NCBI RefSeq assembly: GCF_015351075.1
Contig: NZ_JADKRS010000003.1
Span: 62,001-126,000 of the forward strand
From: Clavibacter sp. VKM Ac-2873
GTDB lineage: Bacteria; Actinomycetota; Actinomycetes; Actinomycetales; Microbacteriaceae
Direction: 5' to 3'
Length of the DNA: 64,000 nucleotides
Shown: positions 16,213-24,630 of the stretch, one piece after another
Numbering within the stretch: position 1 is the first letter of the stretch
How the letters are laid out: each line of letters opens with the position of its first letter
Translations under genes and position numbers: made by a program
Notes under the pieces: model-generated
What the model saw: only the letters and a program-made list of their open reading frames with translations
Database searches by the model: none
Told to the model about the DNA's origin: nothing

Positions 16213-17166
16213 CTAGACGCGGCCGGCCTCCTCGCCGCCGCGGGTAGCGCCGTCGACCTCCACGCGGTCGCCCTGCACCTCGACCGTCGCGGGGCCGTCC
16301 ACCTCGACGCGCGTGGCGCCCTCGCCGTCCCCCTCGACGATCACGGTGACCTCGGGGCCGGATCCGGCGTGCTCCGCGTAGGTGTCGAACTCGGCGTCGG
16401 CGTCGTGGCGCTCCTGGGCCTTCTCCTGCGTCTCCTCGACGTCCGCCTTCGCGGAGTCGGCGAGGACGGCGCCGGCGGCCTTCGCGCGGTCGGCCACCTC
16501 GGAGCCGACCTCCCGGGCCGTGTCCGCGGCGCGCGCCCCCGCGGCCTGCGCGCGGGCGGCGGCGTCGGCGGACGCGTCCTGGATGCGGTCACCGGCCTCG
16601 CGGGCGCGATCCGCGACCTCGGATCCCGCCGCCTTCGCCTTCTCCAGCCCCTCGGACCCCGCCGCCTTCGCCTTCTCGAGCCCCTCGGACCCGGCCGCCT
16701 TCGCCTTCTCCACGGCGTCCGCCCCGGCGTCCTTCGCCTTCTCGAGCGCGGCGCCCGCGGGCGATTGCTCGTCGTCGAACGGACCGTGCACGTCGGTCAC
16801 GCGGATGTTCACGCGCACGTCGCCGGCGGCAATCTGCCGGGCTGCGCGGGCGACCTGCTCCCGCGTCTCGTCGACGACGTCCTGCACGGGCGTCGGGTAC
16901 TCGACCACGAGGTCGATGTCGATCACGGTGCCGCCGGCCTCCTCGGAGACCGTGACGCCGGGTCCCGTGCTCGTGCCGCGGATCGCCCGCGACGCGGCGT
17001 CGAGCGCGCGCGCGGCCGTGCCGCCGAGGTGGTGCACGCCCGAGACGCCCGCGGCGGTCTCGGCCGCGGCGACGCCCACGCGATGCGCGGCCGTCTCCCC
17101 CTCCGGGTGCGCGGCGTCGATGCCGGTCAGGTCGATGGGACGGATGGCGGGTGCGGCGTCGTTCAC
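16213..17166 (-). CDS. Asp23/Gls24-family protein with LEA-like Ala/Lys repeat domain
   Basis: 317 residues. The N-terminal half (about 20-150) is an Asp23/Gls24 domain (HRVGVAAAETAAGVSGVHHL, then DIDLVVEYPTPVQDV and VRVNIRVTDVHG), as in envelope-stress proteins. The second half (about 155-265) is a helix of 11-residue repeats, with three near-identical units of GLEKAKAAGSE encoded by 33-bp tandem repeats, resembling LEA or apolipoprotein-like amphipathic helices. A beta-rich Val/Glu tail follows. GTG at 17166 follows AAGGAG. It is downstream of the aquaporin and Gls24 genes in the same direction, suggesting an osmotic or envelope-stress group. Confidence 0.85.
   Translation of the reverse strand: MNDAAPAIRPIDLTGIDAAHPEGETAAHRVGVAAAETAAGVSGVHHLGGTAARALDAASRAIRGTSTGPGVTVSEEAGGTVIDIDLVVEYPTPVQDVVDETREQVARAARQIAAGDVRVNIRVTDVHGPFDDEQSPAGAALEKAKDAGADAVEKAKAAGSEGLEKAKAAGSEGLEKAKAAGSEVADRAREAGDRIQDASADAAARAQAAGARAADTAREVGSEVADRAKAAGAVLADSAKADVEETQEKAQERHDADAEFDTYAEHAGSGPEVTVIVEGDGEGATRVEVDGPATVEVQGDRVEVDGATRGGEEAGRV
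16625..16745 (-). repeat. 33-bp tandem repeats inside the Asp23 gene
   Basis: About four copies of a 33-bp unit that encode the Glu-Lys-Ala-Lys-Ala-Ala-Gly-Ser repeat. Neighbouring copies are nearly identical at DNA level, so copy number could change by slippage without a frameshift. Confidence 0.75.
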
Positions 17167-17243
17167 GGCGGTGCTCCTTCGGTGGTGCGGATGCGGATCG
17201 GTGGGTGCGCGGGTGGGTGCGGGGCGGCGGGAACGCGCGCGGC

Positions 17244-18062
17244 TCAGGCGGGGACGTCGGCGGCGCGGGTCAGCGCGCGGTGCGCGAGGCCCGCGATCGC
17301 GGCGCCGACCAGGGGCGCGACGATGAACGCCCACACCTGCCCGAGCGCGACGGGTCCGCCGTAGATCGCGGCCGCGATGGAGCGGGCCGGGTTCACGGAC
17401 GTGTTGCTGACCGGGATGCTGATGAGGTGGATGAGGGTGAGCGTCAGCCCGATGACGATCGGCGCGACGGACGCGTACGCCTTCTGGCCGGTGACGGCGA
17501 GGATCACGGTCACGAACACGGCGGTGAGGATCACCTCGACGAGCAGCACGGCCCCGAGGCCGAAGCCGCCGGGCGATGCGGCGCCGTAGCCGTTCGACGC
17601 GAAGCCCGCGTCCTGCGCCGACGCGAGGTAGCCGGCGGGGCCGTCAGCGGCGATGAGCGCGAGGGCGCTGGACGCGAGGATCCCGCCGACGAGCTCGGCG
17701 ATCACGTAGCCGGGCACCTCGCGCCAGCCGATGCGGCCCGCGAACGCGAGGCCGACGCTGACGGCCGGGTTGAAGTGGCCGCCGGAGATCCCGCCGACCG
17801 CGGCGACGCCCGCCATGACCGTGAGGCCGAACGCGAGCGCGACGCCGAGGAAGCCGACGCCGGTGGCGTTGCCGTCGTCCGGGAACGCGGACGCGTAGAG
17901 CGCGGTGCCGACGCCGCCGAAGACGAGGAGGAACGTGCCGAACGCCTCGGCGCCCCAGCGCGCGGCGGCGGACGGGCGGTTCCCGACGGATGCCGCCTTC
18001 TGCCCGCGGCCCTGGGCCGGGGTGTCGCGGGGGGCGTTCGTGGCGGTGGTCGACGTGCTCAT
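17244..18062 (-). CDS. aqpZ: Aquaporin (MIP family, AqpZ-like)
   Basis: 272 residues. Six membrane helices and both NPA loops are visible: SGGHFNPAVSVGLA in the first half and NTSVNPARSIAAA in the second. The His in the second half before the loop (LIHLISIPVSN) and Arg in NPARS fit a water-selective filter, so AqpZ rather than a glycerol facilitator is favoured. The first 34 residues are hydrophilic. It lies between two Asp23/Gls24 genes in the same direction, consistent with an osmotic stress operon. Confidence 0.92.
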   Translation of the reverse strand: MSTSTTATNAPRDTPAQGRGQKAASVGNRPSAAARWGAEAFGTFLLVFGGVGTALYASAFPDDGNATGVGFLGVALAFGLTVMAGVAAVGGISGGHFNPAVSVGLAFAGRIGWREVPGYVIAELVGGILASSALALIAADGPAGYLASAQDAGFASNGYGAASPGGFGLGAVLLVEVILTAVFVTVILAVTGQKAYASVAPIVIGLTLTLIHLISIPVSNTSVNPARSIAAAIYGGPVALGQVWAFIVAPLVGAAIAGLAHRALTRAADVPA

Positions 18063-18188
18063 CGGTTCGTGTCCTCAGTGGTGCGGATGCTGGTGATGCG
18101 GTTGCGGGTGGCTCGGGTCGCGCGGGACGGGATGCCCCGCGCACGGCGACGGGACCGGGCGCGCCCGGTCCCGTCCGCGCGGGCGGTG

Positions 18189-18635
18189 CTACTGGACGCG
18201 GCTCTTCTGGTCGTCGTCGTCCTTGTCGTCCGACGGGATGTGCACGTCGGAGACGGTGACGTTGACCTCGGTCACGTCCATGCCGACGACCTGCGAGATG
18301 GCGTCGGTGACGGACTCGCGGATCCGGTCGGCGAGGTCCTGCAGCGCGACGGGGTACTCGGCGACGACGACGATGTCCGCGGCGACCTGCTTCTCGCCGA
18401 CCTCGACGGAGATGCCCTGGCCGCGGTCCTGCTGGCCGATGACGTTGCGGATCGCGCCGACGGCACGCGCGGCGCCGTTGCCCAGGTCGTGGACGCCGGG
18501 GACCTGGCGGGCCGCGATGCCGGCGACCTTCTCGACGACGCCGTCGGCGATGGTGTTCTTGCCGGCGGCGGAGTCGGCGGGCGTGTGCTTCGCGGCGGCG
18601 CGGCTGGAGGCGGTGGCGGGGGTGACGTCGGTCAT
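18189..18635 (-). CDS. Asp23/Gls24-family envelope stress protein
   Basis: 148 residues. GVVEKVAGIAARQVPGVHDL at about 33-52 and ISVEVGEKQVAADIVVVAEY at about 75-94 are the Gls24 core; the end is acidic (DDKDDDDQKS). AGGAGC precedes the ATG. It is first of three same-strand genes (with the aquaporin and the longer Asp23 protein). Gls24/Asp23 proteins attach to the membrane via partners and respond to cell-wall or alkaline stress in Gram-positives; the exact role here is unknown. Confidence 0.9.
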   Translation of the reverse strand: MTDVTPATASSRAAAKHTPADSAAGKNTIADGVVEKVAGIAARQVPGVHDLGNGAARAVGAIRNVIGQQDRGQGISVEVGEKQVAADIVVVAEYPVALQDLADRIRESVTDAISQVVGMDVTEVNVTVSDVHIPSDDKDDDDQKSRVQ

Positions 18636-18904
18636 GTGGTGCTCCTGATGCTCGGTGGCGCGATCCCGGATGCGGGTCGCGGTGCCAGCTCGATGACCGG
18701 CACGTCAAGGAGACGGGCAGGGCGCCCGGACCGTCCCGGACGTCCAGCGTTCCCTCAGGAGCGAGGCGCCGCCGTTCGCTCCGTGGCCACCGGGCAGCCT
18801 CCGGCGTGCGCTTTCCGGCCAGGAACGCGGGCGCGGCCGGATGCGCCGCCGACCGGTCCTCCGCCGCCGGTCCGGATGTCGCCGGGCAGGCCTAGGTTGA
18901 GGCC

Positions 18905-20176
18905 ATGACCGACGCCGACGGCACGATCCCGCACCACGACGTCCTCGTCATCGGCGGGGGGAACGCGGGCCTCTCGGTCGCCGGACGGCTCCGGCGGTAC
19001 GGCGTCGACGACGTCGCGGTCGTCGAGCCGCGCGACACGCACTACTACCAGCCGATGTTCTCGCACGTGGCGGGCGGCACCGCGCGGGCGTCGCAGGCCA
19101 CCCGGCCGCAGGGATCCGTCACGCCGAAGGGCGTCACGTGGCTCCAGGACCGCGTCGCCGGCATCGACCCGGTCCAGAAGACGGTCGCGCTCACCTCCGG
19201 CGGGCGCCTCTCCTACGGCGACCTCATCGTGTGCCCCGGAATCCAGAAGGACTGGGACCGCGTGCCCGGCCTCGCGGAGGCGATGGACTCGCCCGTCGGC
19301 ATCTCCAACTACGAGCACCGCTACGCCGCGAAGGCCTCGCGCGTGCTGCGCGACGTGCGCTCGGGCACGGTCGTCTTCACGCAGCCCGGCGGACCGGGCA
19401 CCTGCTCGGGCGCGGCGCAGAAGCCCATGTACCTCGCGTGCGACCACTGGCGCGCGGTCGGCGTGCTCGACGACATCCGCGTGGTGCTCGTGGTGCCGAC
19501 GCCCACCCTGTTCGGCATGCCGCTCGTCGACGCCGAGCTGGAGCGCAAGGTCGCCGAGTACGGCATCGAGGTGCGGTACGGGCGCGAGCTCGTGGGCGTG
19601 GATCCGGTCGCCCGCACCGTGGAGATCGCCGGCGATGCCCGCGCCCGCGCGCTCCTCGGGCCGGATCACGCGGCGCATGCCGACGACGCGGGCGTCGCCG
19701 AGCGCGAGACCATCGCCTACGACGTGCTCCATGCGGTCCCGCCGCAGTCCGCGCCCGACTGGCTCGCGGGCACCGGCCTCGCGGCGCCCGGCGATGCGGG
19801 CGGCTTCGTCGAGGTGGATCCGCTCACCCTCCGCCACCCGCGCTTCCCCGACGTGTGGGCGCTCGGCGACGCGGCGGCCACCACGAACTCGAAGTCCGGC
19901 GGCGCCCTCCGCAACCAGACCACCGCGGTCGCGAAGAACCTCGTCGCCGCCCGGCAGGGGAAGCCGCTGCCGCAGGTCTACGACGGGTACTCCGTGTGCC
20001 CGTTCGTCGTCTCGCGCTCGACCGTGGTGTTCGCGGAGTTCGACGACCGCTACCGCCCGAAGCCCACGATCCCGGGCTGGACGGGCCTCGCGAAGGAGCG
20101 CCGCATCACGTTCCTCGCCGACCGGTACGTGCTGCCGTGGGTCTACTGGAACCTGATCCTGCAGGGGCGCGCCTGA
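18905..20176 (+). CDS. Sulfide:quinone oxidoreductase-like FAD flavoprotein
   Basis: 423 residues. The FAD motif VLVIGGGNAGLSVAGRL lies at 14-30. Two cysteines sit where sulfide:quinone oxidoreductases of the mitochondrial SQOR type have their redox pair: C167 in GTCSGAAQKPMYLACD and C365 in YSVCPFVVSRS. ALGDAA at about 319-324 is the second FAD motif. Predicted to oxidise sulfide to persulfide or polysulfide and pass electrons to the quinone pool at the membrane face. TAGGTT lies exactly 6 nt before the ATG (leaderless). No sulfur dioxygenase or rhodanese lies next to it. Confidence 0.85.
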   Translation: MTDADGTIPHHDVLVIGGGNAGLSVAGRLRRYGVDDVAVVEPRDTHYYQPMFSHVAGGTARASQATRPQGSVTPKGVTWLQDRVAGIDPVQKTVALTSGGRLSYGDLIVCPGIQKDWDRVPGLAEAMDSPVGISNYEHRYAAKASRVLRDVRSGTVVFTQPGGPGTCSGAAQKPMYLACDHWRAVGVLDDIRVVLVVPTPTLFGMPLVDAELERKVAEYGIEVRYGRELVGVDPVARTVEIAGDARARALLGPDHAAHADDAGVAERETIAYDVLHAVPPQSAPDWLAGTGLAAPGDAGGFVEVDPLTLRHPRFPDVWALGDAAATTNSKSGGALRNQTTAVAKNLVAARQGKPLPQVYDGYSVCPFVVSRSTVVFAEFDDRYRPKPTIPGWTGLAKERRITFLADRYVLPWVYWNLILQGRA

Positions 20177-20253
20177 TCGCCCACGCCTGATCGCTGTGCC
20201 GATCCGCCGTCCGGCGGACGCGCCGCCGCGACCCCGGCCGCCACGATGGATCC

Positions 20254-20910
20254 ATGACGCGCCCCGGTGAGACCGTGCCCGACACCCGGGGCCGCACCGG
20301 CCTCCACCTCCGCGGGACGGACCTCGACCGCAACCCCGACGTGGCCGTGAAGCGCGTCGAGGTCACCTCCGACGGCTGGCACGTGCTCCGCCGGACGACG
20401 CTCGACCTGCGGCTGCGCGACGGATCCTGGCAGGAGCAGCAGCGCGAGACCTACGACCGGGGGGACGGCGCCACCGTCCTGCTCTACGCGGCCGACACCC
20501 ACCGGATCCTCCTCACCCGCCAGTTCCGCTACCCCGCGTACGTCAACGGCCACCCCGACGGCATGCTGATCGAGGCAGCGGCCGGCCTCCTCGACGAGGA
20601 CTCCCCCGAGGACGCGATCCGCCGCGAGGCCCGCGAGGAGCTGGGCGTCGAGGTCGTCGCGCTCACGCACCTGTTCGACCTCTTCATGAGCCCCGGATCC
20701 GTCACCGAGCGCGTGCACCACTACCTCGCGGCGTACACGCCGGCCGACGTCGTGGGCGTGGGCGGCGGCGTGGCCGAGGAGGGCGAGGACATCGAGCGGA
20801 TCGAGGTCACGCTCGAGGAGGCGCTCGCGATGGTCGCCGACGGCCGCATCGCCGACGGCAAGACGGTGATCCTGCTCCAGCACGTGGCGCTGCACGGGTT
20901 CCCGGCGTAG
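20254..20910 (+). CDS. Nudix hydrolase, GDP-mannose/ADP-ribose pyrophosphatase (NudK-like)
   Basis: 218 residues. The Nudix box GLLDEDSPEDAIRREAREEL is preceded by a typical strand (LLTRQFRYPAYVNG). The spacing inside the box and the DGMLIEAAAGLLDED context resemble NudK GDP-mannose hydrolases; the residue before the Pro-Glu is Ser rather than Glu. The protein probably dimerises through its N-terminal beta sheet. The start is supported by a CACGAT box exactly 6 nt upstream. Substrate specificity is inferred. Confidence 0.85.
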   Translation: MTRPGETVPDTRGRTGLHLRGTDLDRNPDVAVKRVEVTSDGWHVLRRTTLDLRLRDGSWQEQQRETYDRGDGATVLLYAADTHRILLTRQFRYPAYVNGHPDGMLIEAAAGLLDEDSPEDAIRREAREELGVEVVALTHLFDLFMSPGSVTERVHHYLAAYTPADVVGVGGGVAEEGEDIERIEVTLEEALAMVADGRIADGKTVILLQHVALHGFPA

Positions 20911-20935
20911 GTTCGCATTCCCTCGACGGGAATGC

Positions 20936-21631
20936 TCAGAGCACAGGTGCCGGACCCGAACCGCGGACCTGGATCCGCGCCTCCTCCTCCCAGTCCCGCG
21001 CCATGTCGCGATAGCGCTTCCTCTGCGCCTTGTTGAAGCCCGCACGATCTGCGAGCAGGGCGAATGCCCGCGCCACCTGGTCGGGTATCGCGGCAGGATC
21101 TCCTGCGGTCGCCTCCAGGAGGATGCGGATCACCGTTGCCGGATCTCCGCCGAACTCGATGAGCCTCACGAGCTCGCGAGCGTCCTTGGCGCCTTTCTCC
21201 GAATCAGGTCGGTCGAGCAACGCCGCCATCTTCGTGGTGATGTGCGCTTCGATGGTGAGGAGGGACCAACCGCGCAGCTTCTGATCGTCGACGTATCGCG
21301 CGAGTACCTCCACCTTCAGCAGCAGGTGGTCCCCGAGCTGGGACTCGTAGGGGAAGTAAGCGTCTATGTGGATGCCATCCGCTGTGCCTCGAGCCTTCTT
21401 TGCCCCTCCGCTGTGCCGAGAGCTCTCGCTGTAGTCCTCCAATCGATCCCGCAGGGTGACCCGTCGAGACGGGTCCTGGACGATGAGGTCGATGTCCTGG
21501 CTGATATCACCACCGACCCTCAGGTAGGTCGCCCACCCTCCGATCAGGATCGACGGGTCGAGCTCGTATCCGAGGGAGTCGACGAGGAGGTGTAGCTGCG
21601 CGGACTCGTCGGCGGAGATGTCAGGTGGCAT
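20936..21631 (-). CDS. Nucleotidyltransferase-fold toxin, MenT/AbiEii-like
   Basis: 231 residues. The N-terminal third carries the nucleotidyltransferase signature: ILIGGWATYLRVGG followed by QDIDLIVQD (GG...DxD), as in AbiEii and MenT toxins, which transfer nucleotides to tRNA acceptor ends. Further on, KVEVLARYVDDQKLRGW and a helical C-terminal half complete the fold. The start (ATG at 21631) overlaps the end of the upstream gene by 11 nt. This tight coupling behind a winged-helix gene is the layout of type IV AbiE/MenAT modules. I cannot tell the target, and a non-toxin nucleotidyltransferase is possible. Confidence 0.7.
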   Translation of the reverse strand: MPPDISADESAQLHLLVDSLGYELDPSILIGGWATYLRVGGDISQDIDLIVQDPSRRVTLRDRLEDYSESSRHSGGAKKARGTADGIHIDAYFPYESQLGDHLLLKVEVLARYVDDQKLRGWSLLTIEAHITTKMAALLDRPDSEKGAKDARELVRLIEFGGDPATVIRILLEATAGDPAAIPDQVARAFALLADRAGFNKAQRKRYRDMARDWEEEARIQVRGSGPAPVL

Positions 21632-22229
21632 CGGGAGCCTGGTCCCACTCGCGTTCCCGGAGGAACTTGTCACGGATCGCGTATCGGTATTCGGACGCAG
21701 CCCACCCTGGAGTCGCGAAGAGGTCGGCATAGGTCTGGGCTGGCGAGCTGTACCCGCCCCACGTCCGTGCTGCACGCTTGTCCATGGCGACGATCCGGAC
21801 CTCCCCGCCAGGCGGCAGCTTCGTCGCCGCGGCCACATGAGGCACGTAGAGCAGATGCTCGACGAAGTCAGCGACATGGACACCACCGAGGTGCACGTTC
21901 GCCGCGTCCGGACCGCCGAGCGCATAGGGACCAGCCGAGCTGTCCATGAGCGGTCTGGCCCCCTCGACCGTGGTCATGGCGAGGGTGTCTTGGATGAGGT
22001 TCCTCCGCGCACACAACAAGGTGAGCACCTTGTCCAGGCTCGTCACCGAGAAGCCACCGCGGGGATACTTGAGGATCGCGCCAATGAGGCTCAGGCGATC
22101 AAGGGCCAGGTTCGTCGTCGAGGCAGGCACCCCCGAGGCGAAGGCGAGATCCTCGACGCTCTTCCACCTGCGCTCCTGCAGGAGTGCAGCGTCAGCGAGA
22201 GTGCGCCAAACCAGTTCGTTGCCCTTCAT
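21621..22229 (-). CDS. Winged-helix antitoxin-like protein, MenA/AbiEi-type
   Basis: 202 residues. Residues 15-60 form a winged helix (RRWKSVEDLAFASGVPASTT, then LALDRLSLIGAILKYPRGGF), as in AbiEi antitoxins that repress their own operon. The C-terminal part (about 100-200) has no recognised fold but is conserved-looking, with VHVADFVEHLLYVPHV and RIVAMDKRAARTWGG. It precedes and overlaps the nucleotidyltransferase gene. The region upstream holds an inverted repeat that could be its operator. GC is somewhat lower than in the neighbours, consistent with horizontal gain. Confidence 0.65.
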   Translation of the reverse strand: MKGNELVWRTLADAALLQERRWKSVEDLAFASGVPASTTNLALDRLSLIGAILKYPRGGFSVTSLDKVLTLLCARRNLIQDTLAMTTVEGARPLMDSSAGPYALGGPDAANVHLGGVHVADFVEHLLYVPHVAAATKLPPGGEVRIVAMDKRAARTWGGYSSPAQTYADLFATPGWAASEYRYAIRDKFLREREWDQAPDAT

Positions 22230-22238
22230 GGCACACCC

Positions 22239-22292
22239 CTCGCTCTTTGGAATTCCTGAGTATCAATCTACAGGTAAACCTGCGACCAAAGC
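22239..22292 (-). promoter_or_regulatory. AT-rich promoter/operator of the MenAT-like module
   Basis: Reading the minus strand, TTGGTC (about -35) and TGATAC (about -10) are separated by 18 bp, and the spacer contains CAGGTTTACCTG (22271-22282), perfect CAGGT/ACCTG arms. A second palindrome GGAATTCC lies downstream of the -10. The position suits autorepression by the winged-helix protein. Confidence 0.5.
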
Positions 22293-22327
22293 CAGAGCAA
22301 CCTCGTCGGGTAGGCGAGGATGGACAG

Positions 22328-23422
22328 GTGACCGACGCCACCTCCCCCGTCTCCCCCCTCCGCCTCCACGACACCGCCGCCCGCGGGTTCGCCTCCGACA
22401 ACTACTCCGGGATCCACCCCGAGGTGCTCGAGGCCATCGCGGCCGCGAACGGCGGGCACCAGGTCGCGTACGGCGGCGACGCGTACACGGCCCGGCTCCA
22501 GGAGGTCGTGGGCGAGCACTTCGGCCGCGGCGCCGAGGCGTTCCCCGTGTTCAACGGCACGGGCGCGAACGTCACCGGCCTCCTCTCGATGCTGCCGCGC
22601 TGGGGCGCCGTGATCTGCGCGACCACCGCGCACATCAACACCGACGAGGGCGGCGCCCCCGAGCGCGTCGGCGGCATCAAGCTCCTGCAAGTGCCCACCG
22701 AGGACGGCAAGCTCACGCCCGAGCTCATCGACCGCGAGGCATGGGGCTGGGGCGACGAGCACCGCGCGCAGCCGCTGGCCGTGAGCATCACGCAGACCAC
22801 CGAGCTCGGCACGGTCTACACGCCGGCCGAGGTGCGGGCGATCGCCGACCACGCGCACGAGCGCGGCATGCGCCTGCACATGGATGGCGCGCGCCTCTCC
22901 AACGCCGCCGCCACGCTGGACGCCCCGTTCCGCGCCTTCACCTCGGATGCGGGCGTCGACGTCGTGAGCTTCGGCGGCACGAAGAACGGCCTGCTCTACG
23001 GCGAGGCGATCGTGGTGCTCGATCCCGAGGCGTCCGAGGGCCTCACCTACCTCCGCAAGCTCAACATGCAGCTCGCCTCGAAGATGCGGTTCGTGAGCGC
23101 GCAGCTGCTGGCGCTCCTCGGATCCGAGGTCGACGGCGTGCCGCTCTACCTCCGCTCCGCCCGCCACGCGAACGGCATGGCCGCGCGCCTCCGGTCCGCG
23201 CTCGACGGCGTGGACGGCGTCGAGTTCACGCAGGAGACGCAGGCGAACGGCCTGTTCGCGATCCTGCCCGACGGCGTCGCCGACCGCCTCCGCTCCGAGT
23301 TCCGCTTCTACGACTGGGACCCGGCCCGCCGCGAGGTGCGCTGGATGTGCTCCTTCGACACCACCGAGGACGACATCGACCGCTTCGCCGCGGCGATCCG
23401 CCGGGAGGTCGGGGCGGCGTAG
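22328..23422 (+). CDS. Low-specificity threonine aldolase/beta-eliminating lyase family, PLP-dependent
   Basis: 364 residues. It opens with RGFASDNYSGIHPEVLEAI, typical of L-threonine aldolases. The PLP lysine lies in SFGGTKNGLLYGEA, with HMDGARLSNA (the Asp that binds the pyridine nitrogen) about 60 residues earlier. It cleaves threonine or allo-threonine to glycine and acetaldehyde; other 3-hydroxy amino acids are possible. The GTG at 22328 is chosen because GAGGAT lies 6 nt before it (leaderless type) and the family homology begins there; in-frame upstream codons run into the toxin-antitoxin promoter. Confidence 0.88.
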   Translation: MTDATSPVSPLRLHDTAARGFASDNYSGIHPEVLEAIAAANGGHQVAYGGDAYTARLQEVVGEHFGRGAEAFPVFNGTGANVTGLLSMLPRWGAVICATTAHINTDEGGAPERVGGIKLLQVPTEDGKLTPELIDREAWGWGDEHRAQPLAVSITQTTELGTVYTPAEVRAIADHAHERGMRLHMDGARLSNAAATLDAPFRAFTSDAGVDVVSFGGTKNGLLYGEAIVVLDPEASEGLTYLRKLNMQLASKMRFVSAQLLALLGSEVDGVPLYLRSARHANGMAARLRSALDGVDGVEFTQETQANGLFAILPDGVADRLRSEFRFYDWDPARREVRWMCSFDTTEDDIDRFAAAIRREVGAA

Positions 23423-23656
23423 CTCCCTCCGCATCCTCGAGGCCGGAGGACGGCGCTCGGGAGCCGTGCCGCCGCTCCGCCCAGGGTCAGGTTCAGGTGC
23501 GGGAAGCGCGCAGCGGCATGTGGAGGTCTCCTGACCGTCGATGAAGGCGTTGCCCCGTTCACTGGCGCCTGCCCGGGGAGAGCCGCACGGGCGCGTGGCC
23601 CGATCGGCGTCGAGGCTCCGTCCGGCGCGGGTCGGCCACCCGGCCCACCGCGCGCG
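23423..23656. other. Intergenic, nothing recognised
   Basis: 234 bp between the convergent aldolase and SnoaL-like genes. I see no coding signal, RNA fold or repeat I can defend. Confidence 0.6.
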
Positions 23657-24079
23657 TCATCCCCGCGGGGCGGGCAGCGCGCCGATCTGACCGAGCAGGG
23701 CGAGGAGGTCCGGCTGCCCGGTCTCGTCGATGATCCTGCCGTCTGCGAAGCGGTAGAAGTTGCTCGCGGCGACGGCGATGGGCTTCCCCGTCGCCGGGAC
23801 GCCGAGGAACTCGCCACCGTGCGTCCCGCGGAGCTCGAAGCGGGCGGCGACATGGTCGCCTTCGACGACCAGCTGCTCGAGGGTCCACTGCACGTCCGGG
23901 ATCGCGCCCCGCATGACTCCGAGGATCTGGAGGTAGCCGTCGAGTCCGTGCAGGGGCTCGGGGGAGAACGGCGTCATGAACGCCGCATCCGGGTGGATCA
24001 CCTCGCGGCCGATCGCCTCGTCTCCGCTGTTGATGAACTCGAGGAACCGCTGCATCGTGGCACGCAGGTCGTGGCTCAT
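23657..24079 (-). CDS. SnoaL-like/ester cyclase-type polyketide cyclase family protein
   Basis: 140 residues, one NTF2-like cone fold. MQRFLEFINSGDEAIGREVIHPDAAF at the start, GLDGYLQILGVMRGAIPDV and GKPIAVAASNFYRFADGRI are the usual SnoaL-like ester-cyclase features. Such proteins are often small-molecule binding enzymes of unknown substrate. It is divergent from a MarR regulator, with an inverted repeat between them, so MarR control is likely. The ATG at 24079 is preferred over an upstream reading that begins inside the operator region. Confidence 0.8.
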   Translation of the reverse strand: MSHDLRATMQRFLEFINSGDEAIGREVIHPDAAFMTPFSPEPLHGLDGYLQILGVMRGAIPDVQWTLEQLVVEGDHVAARFELRGTHGGEFLGVPATGKPIAVAASNFYRFADGRIIDETGQPDLLALLGQIGALPAPRG

Positions 24080-24119
24080 GTCTCTCCGATCTCGTCGAGG
24101 CGCCCGAGCGGCACCCGCG

Positions 24120-24149
24120 GCGGATACTTTACATAGCAAGCACATCCGC
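24120..24149 (+). promoter_or_regulatory. Candidate MarR operator/promoter
   Basis: An AT-rich island with outer arms GCGGAT (24120-24125) and ATCCGC (24144-24149), and within it an imperfect CTT...AAG dyad around TACTTTACATAGC. It lies between the divergent SnoaL-like and MarR genes. Confidence 0.45.
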
Positions 24150-24198
24150 TAGCCTGGCGGTGCCGGCTCCTTCCACCGGCGACGGAGGAGGTGCGCGG

Positions 24199-24630
24199 AT
24201 GAGCGCCCAGGAGTACTTCGCCGCCGTGGTGCGGCACGAGACCGACCTCTGGAACGCCGTGGAGAGGCGGATGCGCGGCGATGGTGTCGTGAGCCTGGCG
24301 CGCCTCGAGGTGCTGCGGGTCATCGCGGCGGCGCCCGACGGAGCCCGCGTGCAGGACGTCGCGACCGGCGTCGGCGGCTCCATCGCCGCGGCCAGCCGGC
24401 TCCTGGACCGCCTCGACGCCGGCGGGCTCCTCGTGCGCGCGCCCGATCCCACCGACCGGCGGAGCGTCCGCAGCCGCCTCTCCCCCGCCGGCGAGGCCGC
24501 GTTGACGGCAGCGCACGACCGGTTCGTCGAGGCGCTGGACGCCGTGCTGGGCCATGCGGACGCCGCGGCGATCTCGGCCGGCCTCGCCGCGCTGGAGCGC
24601 GTGCAGCAGGCGCTGGAGTCGAGCCGCTGA
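24199..24630 (+). CDS. MarR-family transcriptional regulator
   Basis: 143 residues. The winged helix occupies about 35-100: LARLEVLRVIAAAPDGARVQ, then GGSIAAASRLLDRLDAGGLL and the wing APDPTDRRSVRSRLS. GGAGGAGG precedes the ATG at 24199; an upstream in-frame ATG lacks a ribosome site. It is divergent from the SnoaL-like gene, its probable target. Ligand unknown. Confidence 0.9.
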   Translation: MSAQEYFAAVVRHETDLWNAVERRMRGDGVVSLARLEVLRVIAAAPDGARVQDVATGVGGSIAAASRLLDRLDAGGLLVRAPDPTDRRSVRSRLSPAGEAALTAAHDRFVEALDAVLGHADAAAISAGLAALERVQQALESSR

